This document shows, in pieces, positions 32,107 to 42,413 of a DNA stretch of 64,000 nt. Both the position numbers and the translations under genes were made by a program. The notes below the pieces were generated by a model, which made no database searches, had not been told where the DNA came from, and saw nothing but the letters and a program-made list of their open reading frames with translations. Every line of letters starts with the position of its first letter. Within the stretch, counting starts at the first letter, position 1. Location of the stretch: the NCBI RefSeq assembly GCF_030272615.1, contig NC_081415.1:598491335-598555334 (forward strand), in the 5' to 3' direction. Source of the stretch: Cryptomeria japonica. Its lineage: Eukaryota; Streptophyta; Pinopsida; Cupressales; Cupressaceae.

Positions 32107-32856
32107 TTGGGATCAGATCATCCATCAAGTTGAATTTGCCTACAATTACAATGTAAATAGATCAACCAGTAAGAGTCCTTTTGTAGTAGTTTATGGCCTT
32201 CATCCAAGAGGTGTGTTGGAGCTTAGAGATATTGGGAAGATGGAATAGAAGAGTGAACATTCTTTTGACATGGCTCAACCCATGAAAGAGATTCATGAGC
32301 AGGCTAGGAAAGATTTACTAGACAACTCTCAAAGGATCAAAGATAAAGTATATAAAAAGAGGAGGGATGTCCAATTTGTTGTTGGTGACTTGGTCATGGT
32401 TCATTTGAAGAAAGAAAGGCTTCATAAAGGTGTCCCTAGAAAGCTTCAAATGAGGAGGATTGGCTCATGTAAGATCTTGGCTAAGTATGGGCAAAATGCC
32501 TACAATCTTGATCTACCCGGAGACATGGCTTTATCTCCTATATTTAATGTTGCATACTTTGTGCAGTATAAAGGAACACTTCCAGAGGAATGCAGTAGAG
32601 TCTCAGAGGTTTCCCAAACACTTTCAGACCTACCTTTACCACTTGCAACTAGATTTCAAGCCAAGAAGGTATTGGACTCAAGAATTCTCAAGAAGACTAG
32701 CCATACCGTCTATATGGAACATTTGGTCAAGTGGCAACATCTACAAAAATTTTGAGGCCACTTGGGTACCTAAATCAGACTTTCCTAAGCTTGGAACTCC
32801 CCTCTCTTTGTTGCCTAAAGGAGCCACTTGACTTCTTTCTCATTAGGGGAGTATGG
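32107..32856 (+). pseudogene. pol: Integrase C-terminus and chromodomain (E3), after the CACTA
   Basis: Directly after the TTG duplication the integrase resumes (WDQIIHQVEFAYNYNVNRST). A 161-codon frame (32270-32755) has the C-terminal domain: RDVQFVVGDLVMVHLKK, KLQMRRIGSCKILAKYGQNAYNLDLP. It ends in a chromodomain: VLDSRILKKTSHTVYMEHLVKWQ, finished in another frame by NFEATWVPKSDFPKL. Chromodomains direct chromovirus integration to marked chromatin (family knowledge). A purine tract (TAGGGGAGTATGG, 32844-32856) follows just before the LTR. Confidence 0.88.
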
Positions 32857-33530
32857 TGTAGGAGCACCTAGTTTTAACTTGTTTTGTTGATGCATTTCCA
32901 AATTTTGGAGTGATTGATCATGTTTGGGATCAATAAGGGAATAATGGACTGATGTTGGGTCCACAAGTGTGTTTTAAGGTCATGTGAAGTGTGTTTGTCT
33001 TCTAGGTGTGCTTGTTTTCCTAGTTTTGGCCAATGTTCCGTTGTAAGCCAACAATGGCATTATTTTGCAAAAATGTGTAAAAATAATTGTAAGGAATTAA
33101 TAGGGATTTGGTCATGTATTTTTTATGTTAGGTAATCATCCTAGGAGGTTTCGAATGTAGAGAAATGCCTATATTGTAAAAATGCAAAATGGAGCAAAAG
33201 TTGTCATTGTTGCTTGATGAATTTTTGCAACTTTTTGAGCAACTTTGCAAAATTGAGAAAATCGGTGGTTAGGAAATCGATGAGGAGTTTTTTATGACCA
33301 AGGAAGCATATAAAATTCTTTTCCATTGATTTTACATGGGTTGGAAGATTCAAGAGCAAGTTTGAATAGAATTTGAAGACAATTTCCATATTTTTGCCTT
33401 ATATTTTGTCATTTTGGTAGAAGCAGTCCGTACTAAATGGATTCGTCTTGTTACTATTCTTCCATTGTGGCTTAGTGGATGATATTGTGTTTCTTAGGAG
33501 GTGCTTGTATCTTTTCTTAGTGCAGGTTTG
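32857..33530 (+). repeat. Start of E3 3' LTR (non-E5 part of a chimeric LTR)
   Basis: It begins TGTAGGAGCACCTAGTT right after the E3 purine tract. The first 17 bases match the start of the E5 3' LTR (42414), but then 674 bp here stand against about 207 bp there with only patchy similarity (for example TTGCAAAAATGTGTAAAA against TGGCAAAAATGTGCAAAA). From GCCAAAAAGGTCTTC (33531) the two LTRs match closely. I take this piece to be E3's own 3' LTR joined to the E5 LTR by recombination. Confidence 0.5.
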
Positions 33531-34174
33531 GTGCCAAAAAGGTCTTCTAATGCCTTCAAAAGCATTGAAACATGTTTGTTAGGTGTTTTTAAGCATGTCT
33601 AAGTTGTTTACACAAGTTGACAAGGTTAGGTTGTCAAAAATGCCTCATTGAGCAAGAAAAGTTGTCATTTGGCTTGGAAAGTTGTCAAAGTCGTCATTTT
33701 TGGGTTTTTCTTCCAAAATGTAGTTATGAAAGGCTCCTATCTGTACTGGGCTTGATAACTACTTTGTCACACTATAAAAATACCTTCCTTTGCCTTGGAC
33801 AAGGTTGGAAAATGTAATGACAAAGATTTGCTAATGAGAAAAGAACAAAAATCTGGTTTTTACCTTGTTTTTCCTTCCTTTTGAATAACAGTCCGTACTT
33901 TAGCTGTGCAAATCCATATTGTACCTTCTTGGAAGTGGAAATGTTGATATTCTAAAGCTTCCCATGTAATTGTTTCATTGTTTTTTCATTTGCAAGGTGG
34001 TTGTGTAAAATACTTTCCTTTTTGTGTAGTTGTTGTCTTGACAAGGATTTTGGGGTTCTAAAATGCATCAACTTGGTTGATCCAGGTCTGGGATCCCTCC
34101 AATGGATTTTGCCAAGTTGATTTGTTTGTATATAGTGTAATTACATTTCATTTTGTGCCAGAGAAGTGTTTTGA

Positions 34175-36442
34175 GTTAATGTTTGTAGCTTCAGTCAAAT
34201 GATCATTTAGAATACATATAATATATGTTGATTAATAATAATATATTATTATGTTATATTATTGTATTATTATTAATCATATAAAATTTAATATTCAATA
34301 TTAATCTATTATATTATTATAAATTAATAATTGATTGATGAAACATTATAATATTGATTAAATTATTATAATTAAAGGAGAGACATGTCCATTCAAGGAC
34401 ATGCCTCTCCAAAGGAATATATATATAGTATAATGTTATTCAATTTGAGAACACATAGAATTCCAAGAATGCAAGTATCAGATTGAATAAGATATATACA
34501 TTAAAATACATCCAATAAAACCTAGGAAAATCAACATGGTATTAGAGCTCAAGCCTGTGAAGTTTAATTTGGAGGTTGGAGAGGGTTGGAGAATTCAGTT
34601 TTTTCTAGAATTTTCAGTCTGAAATATGTCATTGTACGGCCCTTGGTTGGCCTCAAAATGAGGACTATAACATATGGATGGAAAGATGTGTGTTTCTAGT
34701 TTTCAAATATGTTTATCTAATCAAATTTGATTCAGTTTTGTACAAGATATGATGACTTTGTTGCAGGTCACTTGACACCCTACCAAGGGTTAGCAGTTTT
34801 GGGAAAAATGTCATAACTTTTATTTGAACCATTGGATCTGGCTATAACTTGGAGGAAAAGTTTGCAATTAGATTTTCTAAAATCTCACTGAAGAGATTGG
34901 ATAAATTTGGTAAATTGCAAAAGTTATTAACGACTGTGTGTGGCAGATCATAATGAAAGTGTTGATCAAAATTATGAAAATGTTCTACATCATTCAAAGG
35001 GAATTATGATGAGAGATGATTCATGTGTGATATTTCTTATATGGGCTCACCTTATGAAAGGAAACGTTTTAAACTTAAGATAATTATTCCATGTTTTATT
35101 AAGGCACATGAATTATTGAGTTTGTAATTTATGCTATAATATTGGCTGGTAAAATCTTGTATGCTTCTACCATTGGTATTTCTGTTCGAGATAATTTAGT
35201 TTATGAGCTATTTGTAATCTCTCTCTAGCATACCTTCAGGACGAAAGAACAATAAAATTGAATTAAATGGAGAAATAAATTGATGCTTATAAATGAATTG
35301 ATGATTGAGACCAGATGCAAAGGGAGTCTGACATTTCAAAAGAGGACAAGAGGTTGATACAAGAACTTGAGCTTCAGAGGGAGCAGATGGTTCAGTCAAC
35401 TTGTGACAATTTCGATCATAGTGATTGAGAAGGATTTTCACTATTGAAGGTGAAACAGTTATGAGGTAAAACTTGATTTAATTGATTATTATACTAATGA
35501 AATCATTTAATGCCTTATGGTCCCTGTGTAAATCATAAGGAAGTGATGACTTCCAAATGATTTCCACTTGTATTTTTGAGGTTATTGGAAGGTGATGATC
35601 TTACAATAACTTAAGCTTGTGGATAGAATCACTAACAGAGGAAATCCACATGAGAGCTCGTGGATAGAATCGCCGACTAAGGCAATCCATGTAAGAGCTT
35701 GTGGATAGAATCGCCGACTGAGGCAATCCACGTGAGAGCTCATGGATAGAATCATCGATTGAGGCAATCCACTTAAGAGCTTGTGGATAGAATCACCGAC
35801 TAAGGAAATCCACATGAGAGCTCATGGATAGAATCGTTGAATGAGGCAATCCACATAAGAGCTTGTGGATAGAATCGCCAACTGAGGCAATCCACGTGAG
35901 AGCTCATGGATAGAATCGCCAACTAAGGCAATCCATGTAAGAGCTTGTAGATAGAATCGTCGACTGAGGCAATCCATGTGAGAGCTCATAGATAGAATCA
36001 TCGACTGAGGCAATCCATGTGAGAGCTCATAGATAGAATCATCGACTGAGGCAATCCACGTGAGAGCTCATGGATAGAATCACCGATTGAGGCAATCCAC
36101 ACAAGAGCTTATGGATAGAATCACCGACAAAGGCAATCCACGCAAGAGCTTGTGAATAGAATCGCTGACGGAGGTAAATTCACACCTTGACACTATGGTC
36201 CCCTATGATGAGAATCATATGGTTGATGCAAATACTCCCACTATCATGAGATGATATTTTTGAGTTATGGTGAATATCATGTGTCTTGATATTCTTGTTT
36301 ACACCATACTTCTTGATATCATAGTGCGATAATATTTTCTCTATTCCATAATTAATCTAGACTGAATTCCAAGAATGCAAGTATCAGATTGAATCAGATA
36401 TATACATTAAAATACATCCAATAAAACCTAGGAAAATCAACA
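34175..36442 (+). mobile_element. Small non-coding LTR-type element with minisatellite, in E5 5' LTR
   Basis: Flanked by the duplication TTTTG (34170-34174 and 36443-36447). An LTR-like stretch ends AAAATCAACA at 34536, followed at once by a primer-site-like TGGTATTAGAGC; the last 79 bp (34458-34536) recur at the other end (36364-36442) with one mismatch. The left LTR may start at 34175 or at TGTTGATT (34226). No coding capacity. The right LTR is truncated or replaced upstream of 36364. Fits a TRIM/LARD-type non-autonomous element. Confidence 0.7.
35612..36175. repeat. 41-bp minisatellite, about 13-14 copies
   Basis: Consensus unit starts TGGATAGAATCGCCGACTGA and continues GGCAATCCACGTGAGAGCTC plus A. 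Successive AGAGCT positions (35653, 35694, 35735) give a 41-bp period. Each unit has TGGAT and ATCCA 19 bases apart, able to form a small stem. Since 41 is not a multiple of three, the repeated peptides in its frames are artefacts. Confidence 0.9.
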
Positions 36443-37750
36443 TTTTGAAGATGCATTTGAGTGAGAACTAGGCAAGTTGGAGCAACTCAGCTAGTTCATG
36501 GTTAAAACTCAAAATTTGCACCCAAAAACAATGGGAATGAGCAAAACGAGTGTGGCAGAGGTATGGTTATGTTCCCAAGGGAGTTGAGAGTTGCCTTGGT
36601 GTATTTGAGCAGTTTGTACTTATTAGACATTTTCAGTTTGCAAACAAAACAGTGAGTTCACAGATTTTTATGAATTGTTTTGGTGTTGAATGTACCAAGT
36701 CTTTCAAGTACCCTTAAAGTTTTGGAAACTCTTCAAAAGCATGGCTACAAAGTTTTTTATGAATGTTTGATGTTGTCACACTCATGAAGTGTTTTGTGAG
36801 AAGTATTTATCCTTCAAAATGTTGTCCTAACAGTGAATTGACTGTGACAGGGTATATGACAGTCATAATTCTTGTTTTTTTCAGTTGTATGCCACTTGTT
36901 TCGTTTAATGCTTGTAGGGTAGTAATAGAGGAAGGCATTGTTTGGTGTGGCAGAGGTCCTAAGGTAGTTTGAAGGTTTGGTTTGTGGATTTGGGAAGTCT
37001 TTTCTATGTTCTTTGGCCTAAACCCTACCAAACCCTACAATTATGCCTATAATGGTGGACAACAGCAAAATAACCCTGTCAAGGACCTAAACCACAAAAA
37101 TCCTTTAGCTTTGGCATATGTATGGACATCCAAATCGACTCCCAAGGTGGAAGAGACCATCATTGAGTAGAACAAGCAAAATTTGGCCAATTAGGCCTCC
37201 ACGGGCTAGTAGCCCTTTTGACTGCATAACACACAAATTTCATGAACCCGATTTCAAGAAGGACTTGGGGACCCTTGGAACTCTGGGAGAACAATCTAAA
37301 ATAGTGAAATTGATGGAAAATAGGTCCTTGGACAATGTGTAGCCCTTTTTGAGGTTTTGACCCTTGGTTGCCTAGTTGAGTAGGCCAAGGCTATGGGCCT
37401 TAAACCAAATTGTGAGCATCAAACCTTGAACAAAACTTTGCTACCCCCACATGTCCATGTTGGAAGTCTCTTAGATGCACTCTGAAACAGTGTGTTGAAT
37501 GCCAAAAGAGCGGGGTTTGAGAATGAGTAGTTGGGTTGAGTGAGTAATTTGAGTAGATTGAGCATGGGTGTGAGCCATCACCTAAAAGGGAGTTTATTAG
37601 GAAAGTGAACCATGAAGTACTTGGCACTATAACCACAAGACTAATTATGTAAACACATATAGTAGACTGAACAAATTTTTGGGTAACAAATTGAACTACT
37701 TGAACAAATTGGCCTTTTTGAGCACTTTCCTAGCAATCTCCCTATCATAG

Positions 37751-37762
37751 TGGTATCAGAGC
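37751..37762 (+). other. Primer binding site, initiator Met-tRNA type (E5)
   Basis: TGGTATCAGAGC three bases after the LTR end TCCCTATCA. Confidence 0.93.
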
Positions 37763-37800
37763 CAACAAAAGATTTAGGAGGAAAGAAACATTAGGAAAAC

Positions 37801-38772
37801 ATGGTGACCAATGTAGAATTGGCCAAGAAGGTTGAAGACCAAGAAGAAGAAAATAGGGCACTCAGAGAAAGATTAGATCAACTAGCAATGAAACTAGCTG
37901 AAGTAGAAGTCAAAACTAAAGAAGTCCATGATAAGGTTGGAGATCAGGGTAAAATGATGTCTATACAGGATGAAGTCCCCATGCTCGTCCCTGTCATTGA
38001 GCAAGAACCATTCTTGAAAGCCTTGAGAGCTATGAGTGGTAAAACCTTAGAGGGAGTGGCTCTTTTCAGTGGGAAGATGGATCCAAATGCTCTATTAGAG
38101 TGGATTGAAGGGCTAGAAAACTATTTAGAATGTGATGGAGTGACTAAAGCACAAAAGGTTAAGGTGGCAAAATCAAGGCTAAGAAGGGCAGCTTTAACTT
38201 GGTGGAAGTTCATCCAAGAGGAAAGGGTGAAAGGAGGTAAGCAACCACTAGCCACCTGGAAAGCAATGGTAACCAAAATCAAAGAGACCTGCCTTCTTCA
38301 AGACTATGAAATACAACTTCACAAGAAAAGACAAAACTTGAGATGAAAAGACCTAGATGTCAGTAGCTACACTGAGGAGTTTCAAAAACTATGCATGAGA
38401 TCGAGAGTAGTAGAGGATGAGAGCATAAAAGTGTCAAGGTACTTGAATGGGTAAAGGTGGAACATCTAGGAAGAGATGAGCTTGTTATGCCCACAAACAA
38501 TACACAAGTGTTGTCAATTGGCACTTAAGGTGGAAGAGAAAGGTAGAAGAAAGCAAGAACAAAACAATAGAGGAAGAGGTAGGGGAAGAGATGGTAGAGG
38601 CCATAGAGGTAGTATTGGGGGAAGGAGCATAGATCAATGATCCCAGGGAGAGTCTAAACTTCTACAGCGAAGTGGGGATTCTCAGAGCAAACCCAACTAT
38701 AGGGGCAGGGGATCAAGCAACCCGAGTAGAGGTAGATCTAATGGACCAGGGAGAGGGTCCTACTTCTCAACC
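37801..38772 (+). pseudogene. gag: chromovirus Gag (E5)
   Basis: ATG at 37801 starts a frame with a coiled-coil-like N-terminus (KKVEDQEEENRALRERLDQLAMKL), then the Gag core: LEWIEGLENYLECDGV, VAKSRLRRAALTWWKFIQEE. It is stopped by a TGA at 38344-38346 and continues in the same frame (DLDVSSYTEEFQKLCMRS) with a few more stops into an Arg/Gly-rich stretch (NNRGRGRGRDGRGHRGS), which probably binds RNA. It leads into the zinc knuckle without a break in frame. Particle-forming protein, now inactivated. Confidence 0.87.
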
Positions 38773-40471
38773 ATGAAGTGCTATAACTACCAAAAGTTGG
38801 GCCACCCTGCCTATAGATGCCCAGAAAAGCCTAATTCATCCTATGGAGGTGAAAAGAGGGTAAATTATGTTCAGGAAGATGGAGGTAATACCAGAACTTC
38901 AGCATTGAACAACCTAGCTTCAGAAGATGGTGAGAGTTTAATGATCAAGAGAGTGTTAATGAAGAAGCCACACAGTATAGAGGTCTCACAAAGAAGAGCA
39001 TTGTTCAAGATTAAGTGTAAAATCATGGGAAAGGTGTGTAAGGTGATCATAGATTCAGGATCCATAGACAACATCATATCAGAGGAAGTAGTAAGCAAAT
39101 TGAAATTACCTAGGATACAACACAAGGAGCCATACAAAGTCACATGGTTGAATAAGGGACAACATGTGTTAGCAAATGAGCAAGCCTGGGTAGATTTCCA
39201 CATAGGTGGATATATAGATAGGATCCTATGTGACATCCTTCCTATGGATGCTTGCCACCTCCTGTTGGGTAGACCATGGCAGTTTGACCGAAAAGCACAA
39301 CATGATGAGGAAAGAAACTCCTACTCATTTCAGAAAGATGGTGTAACCTATCAAATTCAATCCCTCATTGAAGGAGAGAGCAGCAACAAAGTACCTAACA
39401 TCTTGTTAGTTAATGAGAAAGAGTTCATAAAAACACTAGAAGAGGGTGAAGTAGTAGGATTTGAACTCATAGTGAAACCCAAAGAAGAAAAGGTAGAAAA
39501 GAAAGTTGAGATACCATATGAGGTGCAGCAAATCCTTGATAACTTCAAAGCAATAATCAGTGATGGTACACCTGCAGCTTTACCACCTCCTAGAGCCATT
39601 ATCCATCAAATTGACTTCATACCTGGAGCCTCTTTACCCAATAAGGCAACCTACAAGATGACCCATGAACAAAACAAAGAGGTAGCAAGACAAATACAAG
39701 AACTCTTAGACCAAGGGCTGATTAGGAAAAGCATTAGTCCTTGTGCAATACCTATAGTGTTGGAATGTAAGAAGGGTGGAACATGGAGGTTTTGTACAGA
39801 TTCCAGAGCCATAAACAAGATCACCATCAGATACAGATTTCCCATACCCAGGATAGAGGACTTGATGGATTGTTTGGGGGGTGCATAGTACTTCAGTAAG
39901 ATTGACTTGAAGAGTGTTTACCATCAGATAAGAATCCAAGAGGGGGGTTAATGGAAGACAACTTTCAAAACAAATGAGGGTCTCTATGAGTGGCTTGTCA
40001 TGCCTTTTGGACTCTCTAATGCTCCCAGCACATTCATGAGACTCATGAATGAAGTTTTACATGATTTCATTGGCAAGTTTGTTGTTGTGTATTTAAATGA
40101 TATTCTTATTTTCAGCAAGACTAAGGAAGAACATTTGTAGCATTTAGCTAATGTTTTGAAACAGTTATCTGATGAACAACTAACCATTAATCTTGAAAAA
40201 ATGTGATTTTATGAAGCAAGAATTGGTATATCTTGGTTTTGTTGTATCAGGAGGAAATCTGAAAATGGATCAATCGAAAGTTGAAGAAATAACCAGTTGT
40301 CCAACTCCTAAGATAGCCAGTGATGTCAGAAGCTTCCAAGGTTTGGCACAGTTTTACTAAAAGTTCATCAGGGGATTCAATGAGATTTGTTCTCCAATGT
40401 TAGACACCATCAAAGGGGGTGTAAAGGTAAAATTTTAGTGGACAAGTGCAGCAAATAAGGGGTTTGAATTA
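38773..40471 (+). pseudogene. pol: chromovirus zinc knuckle, protease and RT (E5)
   Basis: The frame opens with a knuckle CYNYQKLGHPAYRC in which the second Cys is Tyr. Protease follows with VIIDSGSIDNIIS (D94-S95-G96) and LLLGRPWQFD. RT then runs from about residue 278: RKSISPCAIPIVLECKKGG, TDSRAINKITIRYRFPIPR. A TAG at 39886-39888 falls where relatives have GAQYFSKIDL. Beyond it are [25 protein letters not shown] and [11 protein letters not shown], where the catalytic YLDD has become YLND (AAT at 40096-40098). One extra A in a run near 40198 shifts the frame. Confidence 0.88.
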
Positions 40472-41080
40472 TTGAAAACTAAAGTAGCTACTCAACCAGT
40501 GCTCATTTTGCCTAGTTTTGATAAGCTTTTTACTATTGAATGTGATGCTAGTAATATTGTTGTAGGAGTTGTTTTAAGTCAAGAAAATAGACCAGTTGCA
40601 TTCTTTAGTGAGAAGTTGAATGATGCAAATAAAAAGTACTCTTCCTATGATTTAGAACTCTATGCATTAGTACAAGCACTTAGGAAATGGAGACACTATC
40701 TTCTTCCTAAGGAGTTTGTTGTATACACAGATAATCAGGCACTCAGTTTCTTGAACTCACAGGATAAACTGAATCATAGGCATGTTAAATGGGTAGAATA
40801 TTTGCAAGCTTGTGCTTTTACTCTTAAGCATATGAAGGGTCAATTGAATAAAGTAGAAGATGCTTTGAGTAGAAGGTTGTTAGCTATTCATGAGATTCAA
40901 GTTTAGAGCATTGGTATTGATAGTTTCAAAGACATGTATCCTATTGATGATGATTTTGCTGAAGCTTCCAAAGTTTGTCAAGTTTTTGAGAATAATTTCC
41001 ATGGTGCATATGTTGATTTCACTTTGCAGGATGGTTTATTATTCAAGGGTGGATAGTTGTGTGTTCCAAAAGGTTCTATG
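40472..41080 (+). pseudogene. pol: RNase H (E5)
   Basis: A 144-codon frame contains the gypsy RNase H: IECDASNIVVG (catalytic Asp), KKYSSYDLELYALVQAL, VVYTDNQALSF and KVEDALSRR. It matches the RNase H half of the E3 gag fusion almost residue for residue. A TAG follows HEIQV, and the same frame continues through FHGAYVDFTLQDGLLFKGG to another TAG before LCVPKG at the integrase zinc region. Confidence 0.88.
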
Positions 41081-42388
41081 AGAGAGAACCTCATTCAAGA
41101 GAAGCACAATGGGTGCTTAAGTGGACATTTCGGTCTCAACAAGACCTTAGAGTTGGTTCAAAGGTTCTATTATTGGCCTAAGATGCAGAAAGACATGAAG
41201 AGGTATGTTGAGTAGTGCTTGCTATGTCAGAAAGCCAAAGGTAATTCCTCTAATGCTAGTTTATATCAGCCTCTTCCCATTCCACATAGGCCTTGGGATT
41301 GCATTAGTATGGATTTTATGGTAGGATTACCTAGAACTCAAGTAGGATTTGATAACATCTTTGTAGTAGTTGACAGATTTAGTAAAATGGCTCACTTTAT
41401 TCCTTGTAAGACAACACATGATGCAAGTCATATTGCTTTTTTTTTTTTCAAAGAAGTTGTTAGAATTCATGGTTTGCCTACTAGCATTGTTTCAGATAGG
41501 GATGTTAAGTTTCTTGGTCATTTTTGGAAAACATTGTGGAAGAGATAGGGTACTAATCTCTCTTTTGGTTCAGTTTATCATCCACAAACTGATGGCCAAA
41601 ACAAAGTTGTGAACATGTTTCTTGGAAACATGCTTAGGTGCTTGACAAAGGAATATGGACAGAGTTGGGATCAACTCATTCATCAAGTAGAATATGCCTA
41701 TAATGACAATGATAACCACTCTACGAGTAAAAGTCCATTTGAAGTTGTTTATAGTATGCATCCAAGGGGTATAATGGTGTTGAGAGATATCACTAACTTG
41801 CAGCATAAGAGTGGAATAGCAGATGACATGGCTCAGTCCATGAAGGAGGTTCATGAGCAAGTGAGACAAGCTCTCCAAGATACCTCCCAAAAACTCAAGG
41901 CAAGAGTGAATGCTACAAAGAGAGATGTTCAGTTTTACATAGGTGATTATGTGATGGTTCACTTGAACAAGTCAAGGCTACAAAAGGGAGTTCCAAGCAT
42001 ACTTCAGATGAGGAGAATAGGCCCTTGCAAAATCTCGGCTAAGTATGGGTCTAATGCTTACAAAGTTGATTTGCCTACTAATGTTTCTTTGTCCCAAGTT
42101 TTTAATGTTGCAGATCTGAATGCTTTTAAAGGGCAGCCACCTGAGGAGATTCAATGAGTTTCAAATGTTTCCAAATCTCTTTCTGATCTATCACTCCCTT
42201 CTCTTTCTTTTCCCCAAGTAGAACAGGTTCTAGACTCTAGGATTCTCAAAAAGACAAGGAATCACACCTACATGGAGCATCTAATAAAATGGAAGGATCA
42301 GCCTATCTCAGAGGCCACATGGATACCTAAAGCTTACTTTTAGAAAGTTTGCATACCTTCTTCTTTTCTGCCTCAAGCAGTCACATGA
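41081..42388 (+). pseudogene. pol: Integrase with C-terminal chromodomain (E5)
   Basis: Zinc region: EKHNGCLSGHFG, then a TAG before CLLCQKAKG (relatives: VEQC). Core: [13 protein letters not shown] (Asp), [11 protein letters not shown] (Asp), YHPQTDGQNKVVN. Here the catalytic Glu is Lys (AAA, 41603-41605), as in E3. Open frames 41219-41548 and 41609-42157 cover most of it, with GDYVMVHLNKSR and MRRIGPCKISAKYG near the end. The chromodomain (VLDSRILKKTRNHTYMEHLI, EATWIPKAYF) follows in the same frame after one stop. The natural end is TGA at 42386-42388. Confidence 0.88.
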
Positions 42389-42398
42389 CTTCTTTGTT

Positions 42399-42413
42399 TT
42401 TGGGGGAGTATGG
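42399..42413 (+). other. Polypurine tract of E5
   Basis: TTTTGGGGGAGTATGG directly before the 3' LTR; the same GGGGAGTATGG precedes the E3 3' LTR at 32846-32856. It would prime plus-strand cDNA. Confidence 0.75.

Larger units (their letters stand above)
33531..37747 (+). repeat. 5' LTR of E5, interrupted at 34175-36442
   Basis: Matches 42609-44557 closely, once the insert is removed, and ends TCCCTATCA three bases before the primer site. A small ORF of 69 codons (36763-36972) recurs in the 3' LTR (43573-43782), but it has no support beyond LTR identity. The 3' LTR is the empty site for the insert (TTTTG at 43253-43257). Confidence 0.82.

Noticed and set aside
35582-36175. Possible CRISPR-like array
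   Set aside because: The whole 41-bp unit repeats with no unique spacers, in a plant retroelement; it is a minisatellite.
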